Source: Pseudomonadota bacterium (GTDB lineage: Bacteria; Pseudomonadota; Gammaproteobacteria; Xanthomonadales; SZUA-36). From it: a stretch of DNA of 33,496 nt. A program made the translations under genes and the position numbers. The notes under the pieces are model-generated. The model made no database searches, had not been told where the DNA came from, and saw nothing but the letters and a program-made list of their open reading frames with translations. The stretch is from positions 1 to 33,496 of the forward strand of contig JADFKH010000005.1 in NCBI GenBank assembly GCA_022565025.1, read 5' to 3'. Below, piece by piece: positions 16,127 to 29,060 of the stretch (its first letter is position 1; each line of letters begins with the position of its first letter).

Positions 16127-17501
16127 TGCCGTTCAGAGAGATCGCTGCGCGGAAATCCACCGGCACATCAATCGGCGACCCGGTCACCGGCTCGTCGAAA
16201 TACATCAGCTTGATCACGCGCAGGTAGTAAAACGCACCGACCACCGAGAATACCACCGCGCTGATAGCCAGCCAGACCATGCCCGCGTCCAGGGCGGACT
16301 TGATCACCAGCCACTTGGCGAAAAAGCCGACGAAGACCGGCACGCCCGCCATCGAGAACATGACCATGGCCATGATCGCGGCATACCAGCTGTTGCGCTG
16401 GTTCAGGCCCTTGAAGTCATCGAGTTGTTCTGCTTCGACACCCCGCGCTGAAAGCAAGATGACCATGCCAAATGCCCCGGCCGACATCAGTGAATAAACG
16501 ATCACGTAGTACATGCTCGCACCGAAGCCATCCGCGGTACCCGGCAGCAGGCCCATCAGCACGAATCCCATGTGGGAGATTGTCGAATAAGCCAGCATGC
16601 GCTTGATATTGCTCTGGGCAATGGCGGCGAGGTTGCCGAGGACAATGGACAATAAAGCCAGTATGGACAACATTTGCTGCCAATCGCCGTGCAAGTCTCC
16701 GAGCCCCGTATACAGCAGGCGGTAAGCCATGGCGAAACCGGCCATTTTCGGCACCGCTGCAATGAACAGGGTGACCGCCACCGGGGCGCCCTCGTAGACG
16801 TCTGGTAACCACATGTGGAAGGGCACCAAGCCCAGCTTGAAAGCAATGCCAACAACCAGGAATACCAGGCCAAAGACCAACATCACGTTGCCGCCGTCTT
16901 GATGGCTGATGGCAACAGAAATCTGCTGCAGGTCCAGGCTGCCGGTTGCTCCGTAGATCATCGACATGCCGTACAACAACATGCCCGACGCCATTGAGCC
17001 CAGCACGAAGTATTTCATTGCCGCCTCTGAGCCACGTTTCGATTCACGGTCGAATGCAACCAGCGCATAGGTGGACAAGGAGGTCAATTCCAGTCCGAGA
17101 TAGATCGTTACCAGGCTGTTGGCCGAGATCAGCAGCATAACGCCCAGCAGGGCAAACAGCGACAGGGTGTAGAATTCCGCCCGGAACATCCTGAACTGCC
17201 TCAGGTAGAATTTCGCATAGATATACACCATGCCCAGGATAAAATAGCTGAACAGCTTCAGCACATCCCCCATCGGGTCCCGAATGAAACTGCCGTTGAA
17301 GGCGGTTGCCAGCCGTAGGCCGTCGGACAAGTAATCACCTCGCAGCGTAATAATGGCGGCAAAAATCAGGCTGATCATCGCCATCAGGTGAATGATTCCG
17401 CGCCGCTCTTCACGGATAAACAGGTCCGCGATCAGGATGACGCAGGCCATGGTCAATATCCAGAACTCCGGAGCTGCCAGCAACATGTTCGTTGTATCCA
17501 T
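16056..17501 (-). CDS. nuoN: NADH-quinone oxidoreductase subunit N
   Basis: Antiporter-like subunit (ELTSLSTYALVAF, PFHMWLPDVYEGAPVAVTLFIAAVPKMAGFAMAYRLL), position in nuo operon. Confidence 0.97.
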   Translation of the reverse strand: MDTTNMLLAAPEFWILTMACVILIADLFIREERRGIIHLMAMISLIFAAIITLRGDYLSDGLRLATAFNGSFIRDPMGDVLKLFSYFILGMVYIYAKFYLRQFRMFRAEFYTLSLFALLGVMLLISANSLVTIYLGLELTSLSTYALVAFDRESKRGSEAAMKYFVLGSMASGMLLYGMSMIYGATGSLDLQQISVAISHQDGGNVMLVFGLVFLVVGIAFKLGLVPFHMWLPDVYEGAPVAVTLFIAAVPKMAGFAMAYRLLYTGLGDLHGDWQQMLSILALLSIVLGNLAAIAQSNIKRMLAYSTISHMGFVLMGLLPGTADGFGASMYYVIVYSLMSAGAFGMVILLSARGVEAEQLDDFKGLNQRNSWYAAIMAMVMFSMAGVPVFVGFFAKWLVIKSALDAGMVWLAISAVVFSVVGAFYYLRVIKLMYFDEPVTGSPIDVPVDFRAAISLNGIMMLGLGIFSSSLISVCMSSFGA

Positions 17502-17508
17502 AAGCCCC

Positions 17509-19038
17509 TCAGTTTCCCGCCAGTGTGAACTTGGGCTGCTGGATGTGCTCCAGCAACTGGTCTACTGAAGCGTGCATCAGGTTGACCAGCGGATCAGGCC
17601 ACAGACCAAGCATCAAAACGGCCACTGCGAGCGTGCCAAGAACCAGTGCTTCACGTGCATTGATGTCCTCCAGCTTGGCGACTGCCTTGCTGGTCACCTC
17701 ACCGAATATGACCCTTTTGACCAGCCACAGGCTGTAAGCTGCGCCCAGTATCATGGTCAGACCAGCCAGGAAGGCATACCAGAAATTGGCTTGGAACGCG
17801 GCCAGGATCACCATGAACTCACCCACGAATCCACTGGTTCCCGGTAAGCCGGCGTTCGCCAGGAAAAACAACACGGTGAAGCTGGCGAACCAGGGCATGG
17901 TGCTGGCCACACCACCATAGTCGGCGATCATCCTGCTGTGCAGACGGTCATATAACACACCCACACAAAGGAATAGCGCACCGGAGATAAAGCCGTGTGA
18001 AATCATCTGCACCATGGCGCCTTCCACGCCCAGTGCAGCACCCCCTCCTCCTTCGGAGTTGCGGAAAATCGCAAAGGCGATGAACAGGCCAAGGGTCACG
18101 AAACCCATGTGAGCAATGGAAGCATAGGCAATCAGCTTCTTCATGTCCTCTTGCACCAGCGCTACGAAGCCAATGTACACCACGGCAATCAGCGAAAGCG
18201 CAATGATCAGCCAGTCAAGCGCGGCGGCAGCGTCCGGGGTAATGGGCAGGCCGAGCCGGATAAAACCGTAGCCGCCAATCTTCAACATGATGGCCGCCAG
18301 GATGACCGAGCCGCCGGTGGGAGCCTCGACATGAGCATCCGGCAACCAGGTATGTACCGGCCACATGGGTATTTTCACTGAGAAAGCGGCGAGGAAACCC
18401 AGGAACAGCCATATCTGCACCTCGAGCGAGAGCGGGAAATCATGCCATTCCAGTATCGACCAAGTCCCTGATTGGATGTACAGATAGATCAGGCCGATCA
18501 GCAGGAATACCGAACCGAGGAAGGTATACAGAAAAAATTTGATCGTTGCGTACACCCGCCGTGGGCCACCCCACATGCCGATCAACAGGAACATCGGGAT
18601 CAGCGTGGCCTCGAAGAAGACATAGAACAGCAATGCGTCCAGGGCGCTGAAAACACCCACCATCAAGCCCTCCATAATCAGCAAGGCTGCCATGTACTGC
18701 TGTACTCTTTCCTGGATAACTTCCCAGCCGGCAATCACCACCAGCACACCGAAAAAGGTGGTTAGCATGATCAGTGGAACTGAAAAACCGTCAACACCGA
18801 GATGATAATTTACGTCCAAAGCAGCAATCCAGGGGCTGAGTTCAGAAAACTGCATCGCAGCCGTCGATGATTCAAACGCGGTGAGCATGAAAATGCTGAA
18901 CATAAATACCAGAGCGGAAACAACCAGCGCCAGCAGCCTCGCAAGCGCTGCGCGCTGATCACCAACAGCCAGTACTGCCACGCCACCCAGGATGGGAAGC
19001 CAGATCAGGATACTCAGTATGGGCCAGTTTGATGCCAT
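17509..19038 (-). CDS. nuoM: NADH-quinone oxidoreductase subunit M
   Basis: PMWPVHTWLPDAHVEAPTGGSVILAAIMLKIGGYGFIRLGLP; nuo order. Confidence 0.97.
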   Translation of the reverse strand: MASNWPILSILIWLPILGGVAVLAVGDQRAALARLLALVVSALVFMFSIFMLTAFESSTAAMQFSELSPWIAALDVNYHLGVDGFSVPLIMLTTFFGVLVVIAGWEVIQERVQQYMAALLIMEGLMVGVFSALDALLFYVFFEATLIPMFLLIGMWGGPRRVYATIKFFLYTFLGSVFLLIGLIYLYIQSGTWSILEWHDFPLSLEVQIWLFLGFLAAFSVKIPMWPVHTWLPDAHVEAPTGGSVILAAIMLKIGGYGFIRLGLPITPDAAAALDWLIIALSLIAVVYIGFVALVQEDMKKLIAYASIAHMGFVTLGLFIAFAIFRNSEGGGGAALGVEGAMVQMISHGFISGALFLCVGVLYDRLHSRMIADYGGVASTMPWFASFTVLFFLANAGLPGTSGFVGEFMVILAAFQANFWYAFLAGLTMILGAAYSLWLVKRVIFGEVTSKAVAKLEDINAREALVLGTLAVAVLMLGLWPDPLVNLMHASVDQLLEHIQQPKFTLAGN

Positions 19039-19057
19039 GAGTGCATTGACCCTTGTG

Positions 19058-21048
19058 CTACAACATGACCCAGATTGCGAGAATACCGATCAGGCCGGCG
19101 ATCATCGCAAAGGCGTAATGGAACAGGTATCCGCTCTGCCAGACCCTGATTCTCGCGGAAAGATTATCCATCAGGCGGGCTGAACCATTGACCATCCAGC
19201 CATCGATCACACCCGCGTCAACTTTTTTCCAAAGGCTGTTGCCGATGCGGATGAACCGGCCGACAAAAATTTTCTGGTACAGCTCGTCGAAATAATACTT
19301 GTGGTCAAGCAAGCGGTATATACCCGGCAACTTCTGCCCGAAGAAGTCCGCCAATGTCGGGCGGAACTGGTAAATGAATGTTGCCAACACAAAACCGGCA
19401 ATCATCAACCAAAAAGGCGCCGACTGGATCGCATGTTTCGCCATGGCCACCGGACCATGGAAATGTTCGCCGGTGAGCGCCAGCACATCGTTACCTGGAA
19501 GGACCGTGATGGAGTCGGACAACCAACCTGTGAACAGCACCGGGCCAATCGTCATATAGCCGATCACGATTGATGGAATGGCCAGTAGTATCAGGGGCAC
19601 CGTCACGACCCATGGAGACTCGTGCGGTACATGCTGAACAATACCCTCCGGTGGGTGTTCGCCCGCACCTACGTCGACCCGGTAACGCGGCTGACCATGG
19701 AAGGTCAGGTAAAGCAGCCGGAAGCTGTAAAAGGAAGTCACCAACACACCGAGCAGAACGCTCCAGTAAGCAACACCCGACCCGAAACGGCTGGATGCCG
19801 CGACGGCTTCGATAATCGAGTCCTTGGAATAAAATCCGGACATAAACGGGAAACCGATCAACGCCAAGGTGCCCACCCAGGCTGTAATCCAGGTAACGGG
19901 CATCTGTTTACGCAGGCCGCCCATGTGCCGCATGTCCTGCTGGTGATGCAGGGCAATGATCACAGAGCCCGCGGCCAGGAACAGCAGCGCCTTGAAAAAG
20001 GCGTGCGTCATCAGGTGGAAATGGCGGCTGAATAGGCGGATACACCAAGCGCAACGGTCATGTAACCCAGCTGTGAAAGCGTTGAATAGGCGATAACCCG
20101 CTTGATGTCATTCTGGACAATACCGATCAGGCCCATGGCCAGGGCAGTCACTGCGCCGATCAACATGACAAAACTCAGGGCTGCATCGCTCAGCTCGAAC
20201 AACGGGGACATGCGGGCGACCATGAAAATCCCGGCCGTGACCATGGTGGCCGCGTGAATCAGGGCAGAGATCGGTGTCGGGCCTTCCATGGAATCCGGCA
20301 GCCAGACATGCAGCGGCGCCTGGGCTGATTTCCCCATGGCCCCGATAAACAGGCAGATACAAATCACCGTTATCCACTGCCATTCCAGGCCCGGGATAAT
20401 GGCGACGGTCTGGCCCACAATCGCCGGTGCCTGCGCGAACACGGTTGCATAATCGAGCGAGCCGAATAAATAGAGCACGGCTGCGATACCCAGCATAAAG
20501 CCAAAATCACCAACACGGTTGACCAGGAAAGCCTTCAGGCCGGCGTAATTTGCTGATTCCCGATGAAACCAAAAACCGATCAACAGGTATGACATCAGTC
20601 CCACCGCTTCCCAGCCGAAAAACAACTGCAGGAAATTATTGGCCATCACCAGCATCAGCATGGAAAAAGTGAACAGCGCTATGTAGCTGAAGAAACGCTG
20701 ATAGCCCGGATCTTCAGCCATGTATCCGATGGTGTAGATATGCACCATCAATGAAACGAAGCTCACTACGGTCATCATCAACGCGCTCAAGTGGTCGATC
20801 AGGAAACCGATCTCGAAATGGATTCCAGCGGAAACCATCCAGGTGTAGATGTGGATGTTTTGCGTTTCCATTCCCTGATAAATCTGTTGGTACAACACCC
20901 AGGCAGACAACCCGAATGAAGCCCCGACGCCCACGATTGCAACCCAGTGCGAACCAGCACGGCCTACCTGCTTTCTCAGCAGCCCGGCAATGACTGCTGC
21001 CGCCAATGGCAGCAGGGGAATCAACAGCAATGTGGTTTTCAGGGTCAC
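19058..21048 (-). CDS. nuoL: NADH-quinone oxidoreductase subunit L, interrupted by a 1-nt frameshift near 20020
   Basis: N-terminal ORF (GTG 21048, [19 protein letters not shown]...[17 protein letters not shown]) and C-terminal ORF ([18 protein letters not shown]...) are contiguous NuoL in two frames. Confidence 0.95.
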
Positions 21049-21049
21049 A

Positions 21050-21355
21050 TCAGCCCTGCAGTTCATCCAATTCGGCCACGTTGATCGTCCCGCGGTTGCG
21101 GAACAACACGACCAGAATCGCCAGGCCAATGGCTGCTTCGGCCGCAGCAACGGTCAGGATGAAAAATACGAATATCTGCCCGTCCATATTTCCCAGGAAA
21201 CGGGAAAAGGCGACAAAATTCATATTCACCGCCAACAGCATCAGCTCGATGCACATCAACAGGATGATGACGTTCTTGCGATTGAGAAAGATCCCGGCGA
21301 CGCTCAGACAAAACAGGATCGCGCCCAGGCTCAGGAAATGAGCGAGTGTCAACAT
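21050..21355 (-). CDS. nuoK: NADH-quinone oxidoreductase subunit K
   Basis: [31 protein letters not shown]...[32 protein letters not shown]. Confidence 0.97.
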   Translation of the reverse strand: MLTLAHFLSLGAILFCLSVAGIFLNRKNVIILLMCIELMLLAVNMNFVAFSRFLGNMDGQIFVFFILTVAAAEAAIGLAILVVLFRNRGTINVAELDELQG

Positions 21356-21365
21356 AAGATACCCC

Positions 21366-21980
21366 TCAGTTCCCCTGCCTTGGTTCCGATTCCATCTTTA
21401 CCAGACGCATCCGCTCATCCTTTTGCACCCGGACCTGCATGGACGGATTCTGCCGTTTCACTCCGGCGCGTTTCCTGTGCGTCAATGTAATGGCGGCAAT
21501 GATCGCTACCAACAGGATCACCCCCGCCGCTTCGAAGGCCAGCAAGTAGTTGGTGAACAACAATTCTCCCACGGCTTTTGTATTGCTGTAACCAGCGGGA
21601 TGTGGCGGCGGCAGCGGGAAAGCATGTTGATCGAACCTGCCCTTGCTCCAAATCACTACCAGCAATTCGGCAGCCATGATCACGGCCACGACAATACCGA
21701 CGGGGAGGTAACGGATAAACCCTTCCTTCATCGGAGCCAGGTTGATGTCCAACATCATGACAACAAATAGGAACAACACCATGACCGCCCCGACGTACAC
21801 CAAAATCAGAACAATGGCCAGGAATTCTGCTTCCAGCAGCAACCAGATAGCTGCTGAACTGAAAAATGCCAGCACCAGGAACAGGGCTGAATAGATCGGG
21901 TTGCGCACGGTGATGACCGCCACCGCTGCTGCGATCAATACCAATGAAAACGCGTAAAAGACTATTTCGGTAATCGGCAC
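21366..21980 (-). CDS. nuoJ: NADH-quinone oxidoreductase subunit J
   Basis: [52 protein letters not shown]. Confidence 0.97.
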   Translation of the reverse strand: MPITEIVFYAFSLVLIAAAVAVITVRNPIYSALFLVLAFFSSAAIWLLLEAEFLAIVLILVYVGAVMVLFLFVVMMLDINLAPMKEGFIRYLPVGIVVAVIMAAELLVVIWSKGRFDQHAFPLPPPHPAGYSNTKAVGELLFTNYLLAFEAAGVILLVAIIAAITLTHRKRAGVKRQNPSMQVRVQKDERMRLVKMESEPRQGN

Positions 21981-21994
21981 CTGCTCTACCCCGC

Positions 21995-22489
21995 TCAGCG
22001 ATACGCTGCGTCCTGTCTGAGATTAGCCGCGATGGTCTCCTCGTAACGATCTCCGATGGCCAGCAGTTGTTCCTTGGTCAAAATATTTTCACCACGATTT
22101 TCAAAATGGTATTCGAGAATGCCCGTCTCCACAATTGCATCAACCGGGCAGGATTCCTCACACAAGCCACAGAAAACGCATTTGAACAAGTCGATTTCAT
22201 AGCGCGTTGTACGGCGCGTGCCATCTTCGTGCTGGGTGGAATCAATGGTTATTGCCAGGGCCGGACAGACCGCTTCGCAAAGTTTGCAGGCAATGCAGCG
22301 CTCTTCACCGTTGGGGTAGCGGCGCAGTGCGTGCAGACCACGGAAGCGGTTGGATTTAGGTGTTTTTTCTTCCGGATAGTGAATGGTGAATTTGGGTTCG
22401 AAGAAATAGCGCAGGGTGACCGCCGCGCCCTTGCCCAATTCCAGCAACATCAGGCTTTTCAGGTAACGAGTAATTGTATTCATGGTCAA
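21995..22489 (-). CDS. nuoI: NADH-quinone oxidoreductase subunit I
   Basis: Two 4Fe-4S motifs: [16 protein letters not shown] and [16 protein letters not shown]. Confidence 0.97.
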   Translation of the reverse strand: MTMNTITRYLKSLMLLELGKGAAVTLRYFFEPKFTIHYPEEKTPKSNRFRGLHALRRYPNGEERCIACKLCEAVCPALAITIDSTQHEDGTRRTTRYEIDLFKCVFCGLCEESCPVDAIVETGILEYHFENRGENILTKEQLLAIGDRYEETIAANLRQDAAYR

Positions 22490-23523
22490 CTACCTCTTAC
22501 AACAATGCCAAGAACGGAAAAAACCGCGGCGACCATCACCCAGACCATGGTGATCGGCACAAACACTTTCCAGCCCAGGCGCATGATCTGGTCATAGCGA
22601 TAACGCGGAAAAGTCGCGCGCCACCACAGAAACAGATACATAAAGAACAAAGTTTTAGCCAGGAACCAGAAGATACTGCCCTGGCCCAGGAATGTATCAC
22701 CGATAAACCACAAGCCCTCGAATGGAGACAGCCACCCACCTGCAAACAAGATAGCCGTCAGGGCGGAAATCAGGATCATATTGGCGTATTCAGCAAGGAA
22801 GAATACCGCGAAAGCTGCACCTGAATATTCGACATGAAAGCCAGCGACGATTTCGGACTCACCTTCGGCGACATCGAACGGCGCCCGGTTGGTCTCAGCC
22901 AGGCCGGAGATCACGAAAACCACGAACAAGGGCAGCAACGGCAGCCAGAACCAGTCCAACAGACCACCTTGCTGAGCCAGTACGATTTCCCTCAGGTTCA
23001 GGGTGCCCGACAAGATAAGAACCCCAATCAGTGCGAACCCCATTGCAATCTCGTAGGAAACCATCTGCGCACTCGACCTGAGGGCACCGAGAAAAGCATA
23101 CTTGGAGTTCGAGGCCCAGCCCGCGATAATCAAGCCGTAAACACCCACGGAAGACATCGCCAGGATATACAGCAGCCCGGCGTCAATGTCCGCGATCACC
23201 ATCGTGTCGTTAAACGGGATGACAACCCAGGCCGCAAATGCCGGCGCCAATGCAAGTACAGGCGCCAGTAAGAACAGGAACTTGTCGGCGTTCGCGGGCA
23301 GGACGATTTCTTTCAACAGCAGTTTGAATGTGTCTGCAAAAGGTTGGAGCAGGCCCAGCGGCCCAATACGAGTCGGTCCCCTGCGCACCTGCATGAAGCC
23401 AATGACCTTGCGTTCCATGTACGTGTAGTACGCCACCGCCAGGATCAGCGGAACCACCACCGCGGCAATCTTCAATAACAGGGTGATCATATAGAGCATC
23501 TGATCCCACCAGGTCTCAGGCAT
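22486..23523 (-). CDS. nuoH: NADH-quinone oxidoreductase subunit H
   Basis: [37 protein letters not shown]; start MPETWW overlaps nuoG stop. Confidence 0.97.
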   Translation of the reverse strand: MPETWWDQMLYMITLLLKIAAVVVPLILAVAYYTYMERKVIGFMQVRRGPTRIGPLGLLQPFADTFKLLLKEIVLPANADKFLFLLAPVLALAPAFAAWVVIPFNDTMVIADIDAGLLYILAMSSVGVYGLIIAGWASNSKYAFLGALRSSAQMVSYEIAMGFALIGVLILSGTLNLREIVLAQQGGLLDWFWLPLLPLFVVFVISGLAETNRAPFDVAEGESEIVAGFHVEYSGAAFAVFFLAEYANMILISALTAILFAGGWLSPFEGLWFIGDTFLGQGSIFWFLAKTLFFMYLFLWWRATFPRYRYDQIMRLGWKVFVPITMVWVMVAAVFSVLGIVVRGS

Positions 23524-26003
23524 CAGGCCACCTCCACGATGATGGGTGCAACCGCCGGTCCAAGCTCGCCGGTCCCGCTGCGCAGCCATGCGCCGCCCTC
23601 CGGCACCCGATCACTGAACCGGACTTCCAACTCGGCTTCGTTTCCGCCCTGGCGAACCCGGGCTTTGCCGCCATCCGTCAGGCCCAGCGCGATGGCATCG
23701 CGCGGGTTCAGGCCAACAAACCGGCTGTCTGCCTGGGCGGTCTGCTGCAAGGCTTCTGACCGCCTGCAGAGCGCGTCGATCGAATACATTGCTAATTCGC
23801 CGATGCGGTAAAGGCCTTTTTCATGGGACGGATATTCCATGCTGCCATCACCGTTTGCCTTGCTGCCATCACCATTCAATGCATCCACCGGCACAATAGC
23901 TTCACCCATTTGTGCCTGCAGTTCGCTAAGGCTGACCTGGTTAAAACCTTCGAGGCCTAATTCGAAACCGAGTCTTCTGAGAATCTTCCAGCCTGGGCGT
24001 GCCTCGCCGGAAACCTTGCCGGCCGGCGCGTATTTCATCGTGCTGCCATCGAGGTTCACCAGGCTACCCTCTGATTCCGCCAGCGGGGCCACCGGCAGGA
24101 TGATGTCGGCAACTTCCCCGATGCTGTTGGTGGCGAATGAACAAAAGGCTATGACTTTCTCAGCAGCACGTAGCGCTTTCAAGGCTTGCGCCGGGTTGCC
24201 GGTATCGGATTCCATCTCGAAATCCCACAGCAGATAGCATTTCCGGGGGTTTTCAAACATCTGCACGGCGTTCATTCCACCCGGCGCTTCCCTGCCACCG
24301 GGTGCACGGTGTGGCACCGCCCCGGCCAACCAGGCACCGGCCGGGTTTCCGCCATGAGGCAGGACATTCATATCCGATCCCGTTGCATCCGCTATATACA
24401 CTGCCAGCATACGCAGCCAAGCAGCGTCTGGGTGACTCATTGCAAATTGACCAAGGAAAACCAGCCCTTTACCGGCATCCTTTAGTCGATCAGCCAGTGC
24501 AGAGCATTCGGCGCTGCCCAATTCGGAGCCACGTGAAGCAGGGCTTTGATTTCCTCGTGCTTCGTCCAGTACAGTGCGCAGGCTGTCTGGAGCGGTTTTA
24601 CCTGTTGATTTTTCAACAGCAACAGCGAGCGCCACCAATTCGGCAACCATGTTCTGGGGCGCCACCACTGCATCAAGGCTGGTATCAAAAGTAAACGTCC
24701 AGTCCAACGGATTGATGACGGAAATAGCCGCACCGCTTCTCCACGCTTTGCGCAATCGATGACCCAGGATGGGAGCTTCCTGCGTGGGGTTGCAGCCCAC
24801 CAACAACACGACGTCCGACCTCTCGATGCCGGCGATACTCCGCTCAAACGCCGGCGAGGCAGGGCTTGCAGCGTCGTCGGAAAAATCCTGCTCCCGCAGA
24901 CGGTGGTCTATGTTGTTGCTTCCCAGTTTTCGGACCAGGCCCTGTGCCAGGTAGTACTCCTCGGTTGCGGCTGATGAAGACATCAACATGCCCAGTTGAC
25001 CGGGTCCGTGTTGCTCCTTGTTTTCTTGCAATGCGCTGACCGCCGCTTTGATCGCCTCATCCCAGGAAACCGTTTTCCATTCCCCGTCTTCTTTCACCTG
25101 GGGCGCAAGCACACGGTCGCTGGAATAGAGGCCCAGGTGGCTGAAACGGTCACGATCAGACAACCAGGTTTCGTTAGTCGCCTCGTTGTCCCGGGGTACC
25201 GTACGCAGGATTTCTCCGCGGAGCACGTGGTGATAGAGACAGGAACCGACCGCATCATGCGCCGCTACGGATGGCTTCGCCACCAATTCCCAGGCCCTGG
25301 CCGCAAAGCGGAAAGGCTTGTCTGTGAGTGCGCCAACCGGGCACATGTCTATGATATTGCCGGATAATTCGGAATCAATGCTATTTTCAACCAAGGTACC
25401 GATTTCCAGCTGGTCGCCACGCCCTGAGCCACCCATCTCTGTGGTTCCGGCAATTTCTTCCAGGAAACGCACGCATCGTGTGCAATGAATGCAGCGAGTC
25501 ATTTCGGGCTGCACGAGTGGGCCCATATACTTGTCCTTGACCACGCGTTTGCGTTCGGCGAAGCGGGATACGGAACGCCCGAAACCCATGGCCAGGTCCT
25601 GGAGTTCGCATTCACCTCCCTGGTCACAGATGGGGCAGTCCAGGGGGTGGTTGATCAGCAGGAATTCCATCACGTTGTGCTGGGCGTCCACGGCGCGGCG
25701 GGAAGCGGTGTACACCTTCATCCCTTCCATCACCGGTGTGGCACAGGCTGGCAGTGGTTTGGGCGCCTTTTCCACGTCGACCAGGCACATGCGGCAATTG
25801 GCGGCAATGCTCAATTTGGGGTGATAGCAGAATCGTGGGATCTCGATGCCGGCCTTGTCCGTAGCCTCGATGATCATCGAGCCTTTCGGGGCCTGCATGG
25901 GAATACCGTCAATTTCGATGTTGACCCAGTCACCATCTTGATGCGCCACCGTTGCTTCAGCCACAGTTTCTTTCGCCACCGTCTCTTTAGATTCAGCGCT
26001 CAT
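23523..26003 (-). CDS. nuoG: NADH-quinone oxidoreductase subunit G
   Basis: [68 protein letters not shown]. Confidence 0.97.
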   Translation of the reverse strand: MSAESKETVAKETVAEATVAHQDGDWVNIEIDGIPMQAPKGSMIIEATDKAGIEIPRFCYHPKLSIAANCRMCLVDVEKAPKPLPACATPVMEGMKVYTASRRAVDAQHNVMEFLLINHPLDCPICDQGGECELQDLAMGFGRSVSRFAERKRVVKDKYMGPLVQPEMTRCIHCTRCVRFLEEIAGTTEMGGSGRGDQLEIGTLVENSIDSELSGNIIDMCPVGALTDKPFRFAARAWELVAKPSVAAHDAVGSCLYHHVLRGEILRTVPRDNEATNETWLSDRDRFSHLGLYSSDRVLAPQVKEDGEWKTVSWDEAIKAAVSALQENKEQHGPGQLGMLMSSSAATEEYYLAQGLVRKLGSNNIDHRLREQDFSDDAASPASPAFERSIAGIERSDVVLLVGCNPTQEAPILGHRLRKAWRSGAAISVINPLDWTFTFDTSLDAVVAPQNMVAELVALAVAVEKSTGKTAPDSLRTVLDEARGNQSPASRGSELGSAECSALADRLKDAGKGLVFLGQFAMSHPDAAWLRMLAVYIADATGSDMNVLPHGGNPAGAWLAGAVPHRAPGGREAPGGMNAVQMFENPRKCYLLWDFEMESDTGNPAQALKALRAAEKVIAFCSFATNSIGEVADIILPVAPLAESEGSLVNLDGSTMKYAPAGKVSGEARPGWKILRRLGFELGLEGFNQVSLSELQAQMGEAIVPVDALNGDGSKANGDGSMEYPSHEKGLYRIGELAMYSIDALCRRSEALQQTAQADSRFVGLNPRDAIALGLTDGGKARVRQGGNEAELEVRFSDRVPEGGAWLRSGTGELGPAVAPIIVEVA

Positions 26004-27295
26004 GCCGCCAATCCCTGTGGTTCTTCAACCATCGAACAACCGTGTTTTAGGTAGTATTCGAATTCGTCCCGGTAATGCCGCAAAAAGCCTTGTACGGGCC
26101 AGGCCGCCGCTTCACCAAAAGCGCAGATGGTATGACCCTCGATCTGACCGGCAGCGGAGAGCAGTAATTCCAGGTCACCTTCGTTGCCTTCACCGTGCAC
26201 AATTCTCTGCAGCATGCGGTGCATCCAGCCGGTACCTTCACGGCAGGGTGTGCATTGCCCACAGGACTCCATATGGTAGAACTGTGAAATCCGCAAACAA
26301 GCCTTGACCATGCAGGTGGAATCATCCATCACGATTACCGCGCCCGAACCCAGACCCGAGCCGGCCTTGCTCAACGAATCAAAGTCCATGTTGCAATCCA
26401 TGATGATATCGGCGGGCAGCACCGGCATGGACGTGCCCCCGGGGATCACGCCCTTGAGCTTACGTCCGTCAAGTACCCCACCGGCAATTTCCAGCAACTC
26501 GGAAAAGGGTATGCCCAGCGGGACTTCATAGTTGCCGGGTTTGGTGACGTGCCCCGACACCGAGAAGCATTTCGGGCCGCCGTTATTCGGCTTGCCAATT
26601 TGCAGGAACCAGTCCGCACCGTTGCGCATGATGGCGGGTACAGAGGCCAGGGTCTCGGTGTTGTTGATGGTACTGGGCTTGCCATACAGGCCGAAGTTGG
26701 CCGGGAAAGGCGGCTTGAAACGCGGCAGTCCTTTTTTACCTTCCAGCGATTCCATCAGGGCGGTTTCTTCGCCGCAGATGTAAGCGCCTGCACCGAGGAT
26801 GTTATGGATGTCGACGTCGACGCCTGAACCGAGAATATTTTTACCCAGCAGGCCCGCTTCGTAGGCATCTTTCAAAGCTTGTTCGAAGCGTTCGAACGGC
26901 TCGTGGTGAAACTCACCGCGCAGATAGTTGTAGCCCACCGTTGCACCCATAGCATAAGCAGCAATGGCCATTCCTTCGATCACGGCGTGGGGATTGAACC
27001 GCAGTATATCGCGGTCATGGCAGGTGCCGGGTTCGGATTCGTCCGAGTTGCACAAAATATATTTTTGCACCGGCGCTGAGCGCGGCATGAAACTCCACTT
27101 GAGCCCGGTAGGAAATCCGGCGCCTCCCCTGCCGCGCAGCGCCGAGGCCTTGACGGTATCAATAATGACTTCGGGTGGTGTTTTTTTCTGCAGGATTTTC
27201 CGCCATGCCTGGTAACCGTCCAGCGCCAGATAGGTGTCCATCGACCAGGGTTGGTCGGCATCCAGTGTGGTGAAAACGACGTTGTGGTCTGCCAT
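26000..27295 (-). CDS. nuoF: NADH-quinone oxidoreductase subunit F
   Basis: [53 protein letters not shown]. Confidence 0.97.
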   Translation of the reverse strand: MADHNVVFTTLDADQPWSMDTYLALDGYQAWRKILQKKTPPEVIIDTVKASALRGRGGAGFPTGLKWSFMPRSAPVQKYILCNSDESEPGTCHDRDILRFNPHAVIEGMAIAAYAMGATVGYNYLRGEFHHEPFERFEQALKDAYEAGLLGKNILGSGVDVDIHNILGAGAYICGEETALMESLEGKKGLPRFKPPFPANFGLYGKPSTINNTETLASVPAIMRNGADWFLQIGKPNNGGPKCFSVSGHVTKPGNYEVPLGIPFSELLEIAGGVLDGRKLKGVIPGGTSMPVLPADIIMDCNMDFDSLSKAGSGLGSGAVIVMDDSTCMVKACLRISQFYHMESCGQCTPCREGTGWMHRMLQRIVHGEGNEGDLELLLSAAGQIEGHTICAFGEAAAWPVQGFLRHYRDEFEYYLKHGCSMVEEPQGLAA

Positions 27296-27302
27296 GCCCT
27301 AG

Positions 27303-27806
27303 TTACTCCAACCCGTCCAGGATGGCGTCCATTTTTTCGATGTCCAGGTTCTCAAAGTAGTGGCCGTCGACGACCATCATCGGCGCACCACAGCAACCGG
27401 CCAGGCATTCTTCTTCCCTGATCAGTGAAATGCGCTTGTCTTGCGTGGTCCCTCCCTGTGTCACGCCCAATTTCTTTTCTGCGTGAGCCAGCAGGCCTTG
27501 TGCCCCTCTGAGCCAGCATGAAATATTGGTACAGATGTTGACCTTGTGGCGCCCTACGGGCTTGTTTTCGAACAGGGTATAAAACGAGACGACTTCATGT
27601 GCCCACACCGGGGGCAGGTCAAGGTATGCGGCGACGGCTGCGGTCAATTCAGGGGTAATCCAGCCCCCGTTTTGCACCTGCGCAGCCATCAGCGACTGGA
27701 TCAGGGCTGATCGCTTCTTGTCTTGCGGGAATTTCGCTAGCCAGTGATCGATGGTTGCAAGGGTTTTTTCGGTCAGCATGGCACTACCGTTATCGTTCTG
27801 TGCCAT
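27303..27806 (-). CDS. nuoE: NADH-quinone oxidoreductase subunit E
   Basis: HKVNICTNISCWLRGAQGLL...EEECLAGCCGAPMMVVDGHYFENL (2Fe-2S thioredoxin-like). Confidence 0.96.
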   Translation of the reverse strand: MAQNDNGSAMLTEKTLATIDHWLAKFPQDKKRSALIQSLMAAQVQNGGWITPELTAAVAAYLDLPPVWAHEVVSFYTLFENKPVGRHKVNICTNISCWLRGAQGLLAHAEKKLGVTQGGTTQDKRISLIREEECLAGCCGAPMMVVDGHYFENLDIEKMDAILDGLE

Positions 27807-29059
27807 TAGCGATCCACCTCGCCAAATACCAAGTCCAATGTGCTGATGATGGCAACGGCATCTGCCAGCATATGACCCTGGGTCATTTCATTCATGCCCG
27901 CCAGGTGGGCAAATCCCGGCGCACGGAAATGCAGCCGGAAGGGTTTGTTCGCACCATCGGACACCAGGTAACAGCCGAATTCACCCTTGGGCGCCTCGAC
28001 CGCCGCATAGGTCTCCCCAGCGGGTACGCAATAGCCTTCGGTAAACAGTTTGAAATGATGAATCAGGGCTTCCATGTCATCCTTCATCTCCTCGCGGGTC
28101 GGCGGGGCAATCTTGAAGTTCTTGAGCATGACGTGCCCCGGATTTTTACGCAGCCAATCCACACACTGGAGAACAATCCTGGCCGACTGCCTCATCTCCT
28201 CCACCCGCAGCAGGTAGCGGTCGTAACAGTCTCCATTGACACCGACCGGGATATCAAAATCTACCTGGTCGTACATGGCGTAGGGCTGTTTTTTACGCAG
28301 ATCCCATTCAATTCCGGAACCGCGCAGCATCACACCCGAAAAGCCCATCTGCACCGCCCTTTCCGGTGAAACGATGCCGATATTGACCGTACGCTGTTTC
28401 CAGATGCGGTTGTCTGTCAGCAAGGTCTCGTATATGTCGATTTTGCTGGGTACGTCTTTGGCAAAAGCCTCGATGAAATCCAGCAAGGAGCCCTCACGCC
28501 ATTCATTGCGGCGCTTCAAATCCTTGCCCTTGGTCCACGGTGTTTCCTTGTACTTGGGCATGCTTTCGGGCAAATCACGGTAAACGCCACCCGGACGGTA
28601 ATAATTTGCATGCATGCGCGCACCGGAAACTGCCTCGTACATATCCATGATCATTTCCCGCTCGCGGAAGGCGTAAATGAACATGGACATGGCGCCTAGA
28701 TCCAGGCCGCATGAGGCGATCCACAGCAGGTGATTGGAGAAACGGGTGAGTTCGTCAAACATCGTGCGAATCCACTGCGCCCGCGGTGGCAGCTCAATTC
28801 CCAGCAGTTGTTCAATGGCGCGCACATAAGCGTGTTCGTTACACATCATCGACATGTAATCGAGCCGATCGAGGTAGCCAACAGTCTGGTTGTACGGTTT
28901 GCTTTCCGCCAGTTTTTCAGTGGCGCGGTGCAGCAGGCCTATATGCGGATCGGCCCGGACAATCGTTTCCCCGTCCATTTCCAGAATCAAGCGCAACACA
29001 CCATGGGCCGCCGGGTGCTGAGGGCCGAAATTCATCGTGTAGTTGCGGATTTCAGCCAT
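27806..29059 (-). CDS. nuoD: NADH-quinone oxidoreductase subunit D
   Basis: [26 protein letters not shown]...[14 protein letters not shown]; start MAEIRNY at 29059. Confidence 0.97.
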   Translation of the reverse strand: MAEIRNYTMNFGPQHPAAHGVLRLILEMDGETIVRADPHIGLLHRATEKLAESKPYNQTVGYLDRLDYMSMMCNEHAYVRAIEQLLGIELPPRAQWIRTMFDELTRFSNHLLWIASCGLDLGAMSMFIYAFREREMIMDMYEAVSGARMHANYYRPGGVYRDLPESMPKYKETPWTKGKDLKRRNEWREGSLLDFIEAFAKDVPSKIDIYETLLTDNRIWKQRTVNIGIVSPERAVQMGFSGVMLRGSGIEWDLRKKQPYAMYDQVDFDIPVGVNGDCYDRYLLRVEEMRQSARIVLQCVDWLRKNPGHVMLKNFKIAPPTREEMKDDMEALIHHFKLFTEGYCVPAGETYAAVEAPKGEFGCYLVSDGANKPFRLHFRAPGFAHLAGMNEMTQGHMLADAVAIISTLDLVFGEVDR

Positions 29060-29060
29060 C

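Noticed and set aside
19058-20011. The two nuoL ORFs as a genuinely split or duplicated subunit
   Set aside because: The sequences are contiguous across one missing base and contain no second start context or duplication.
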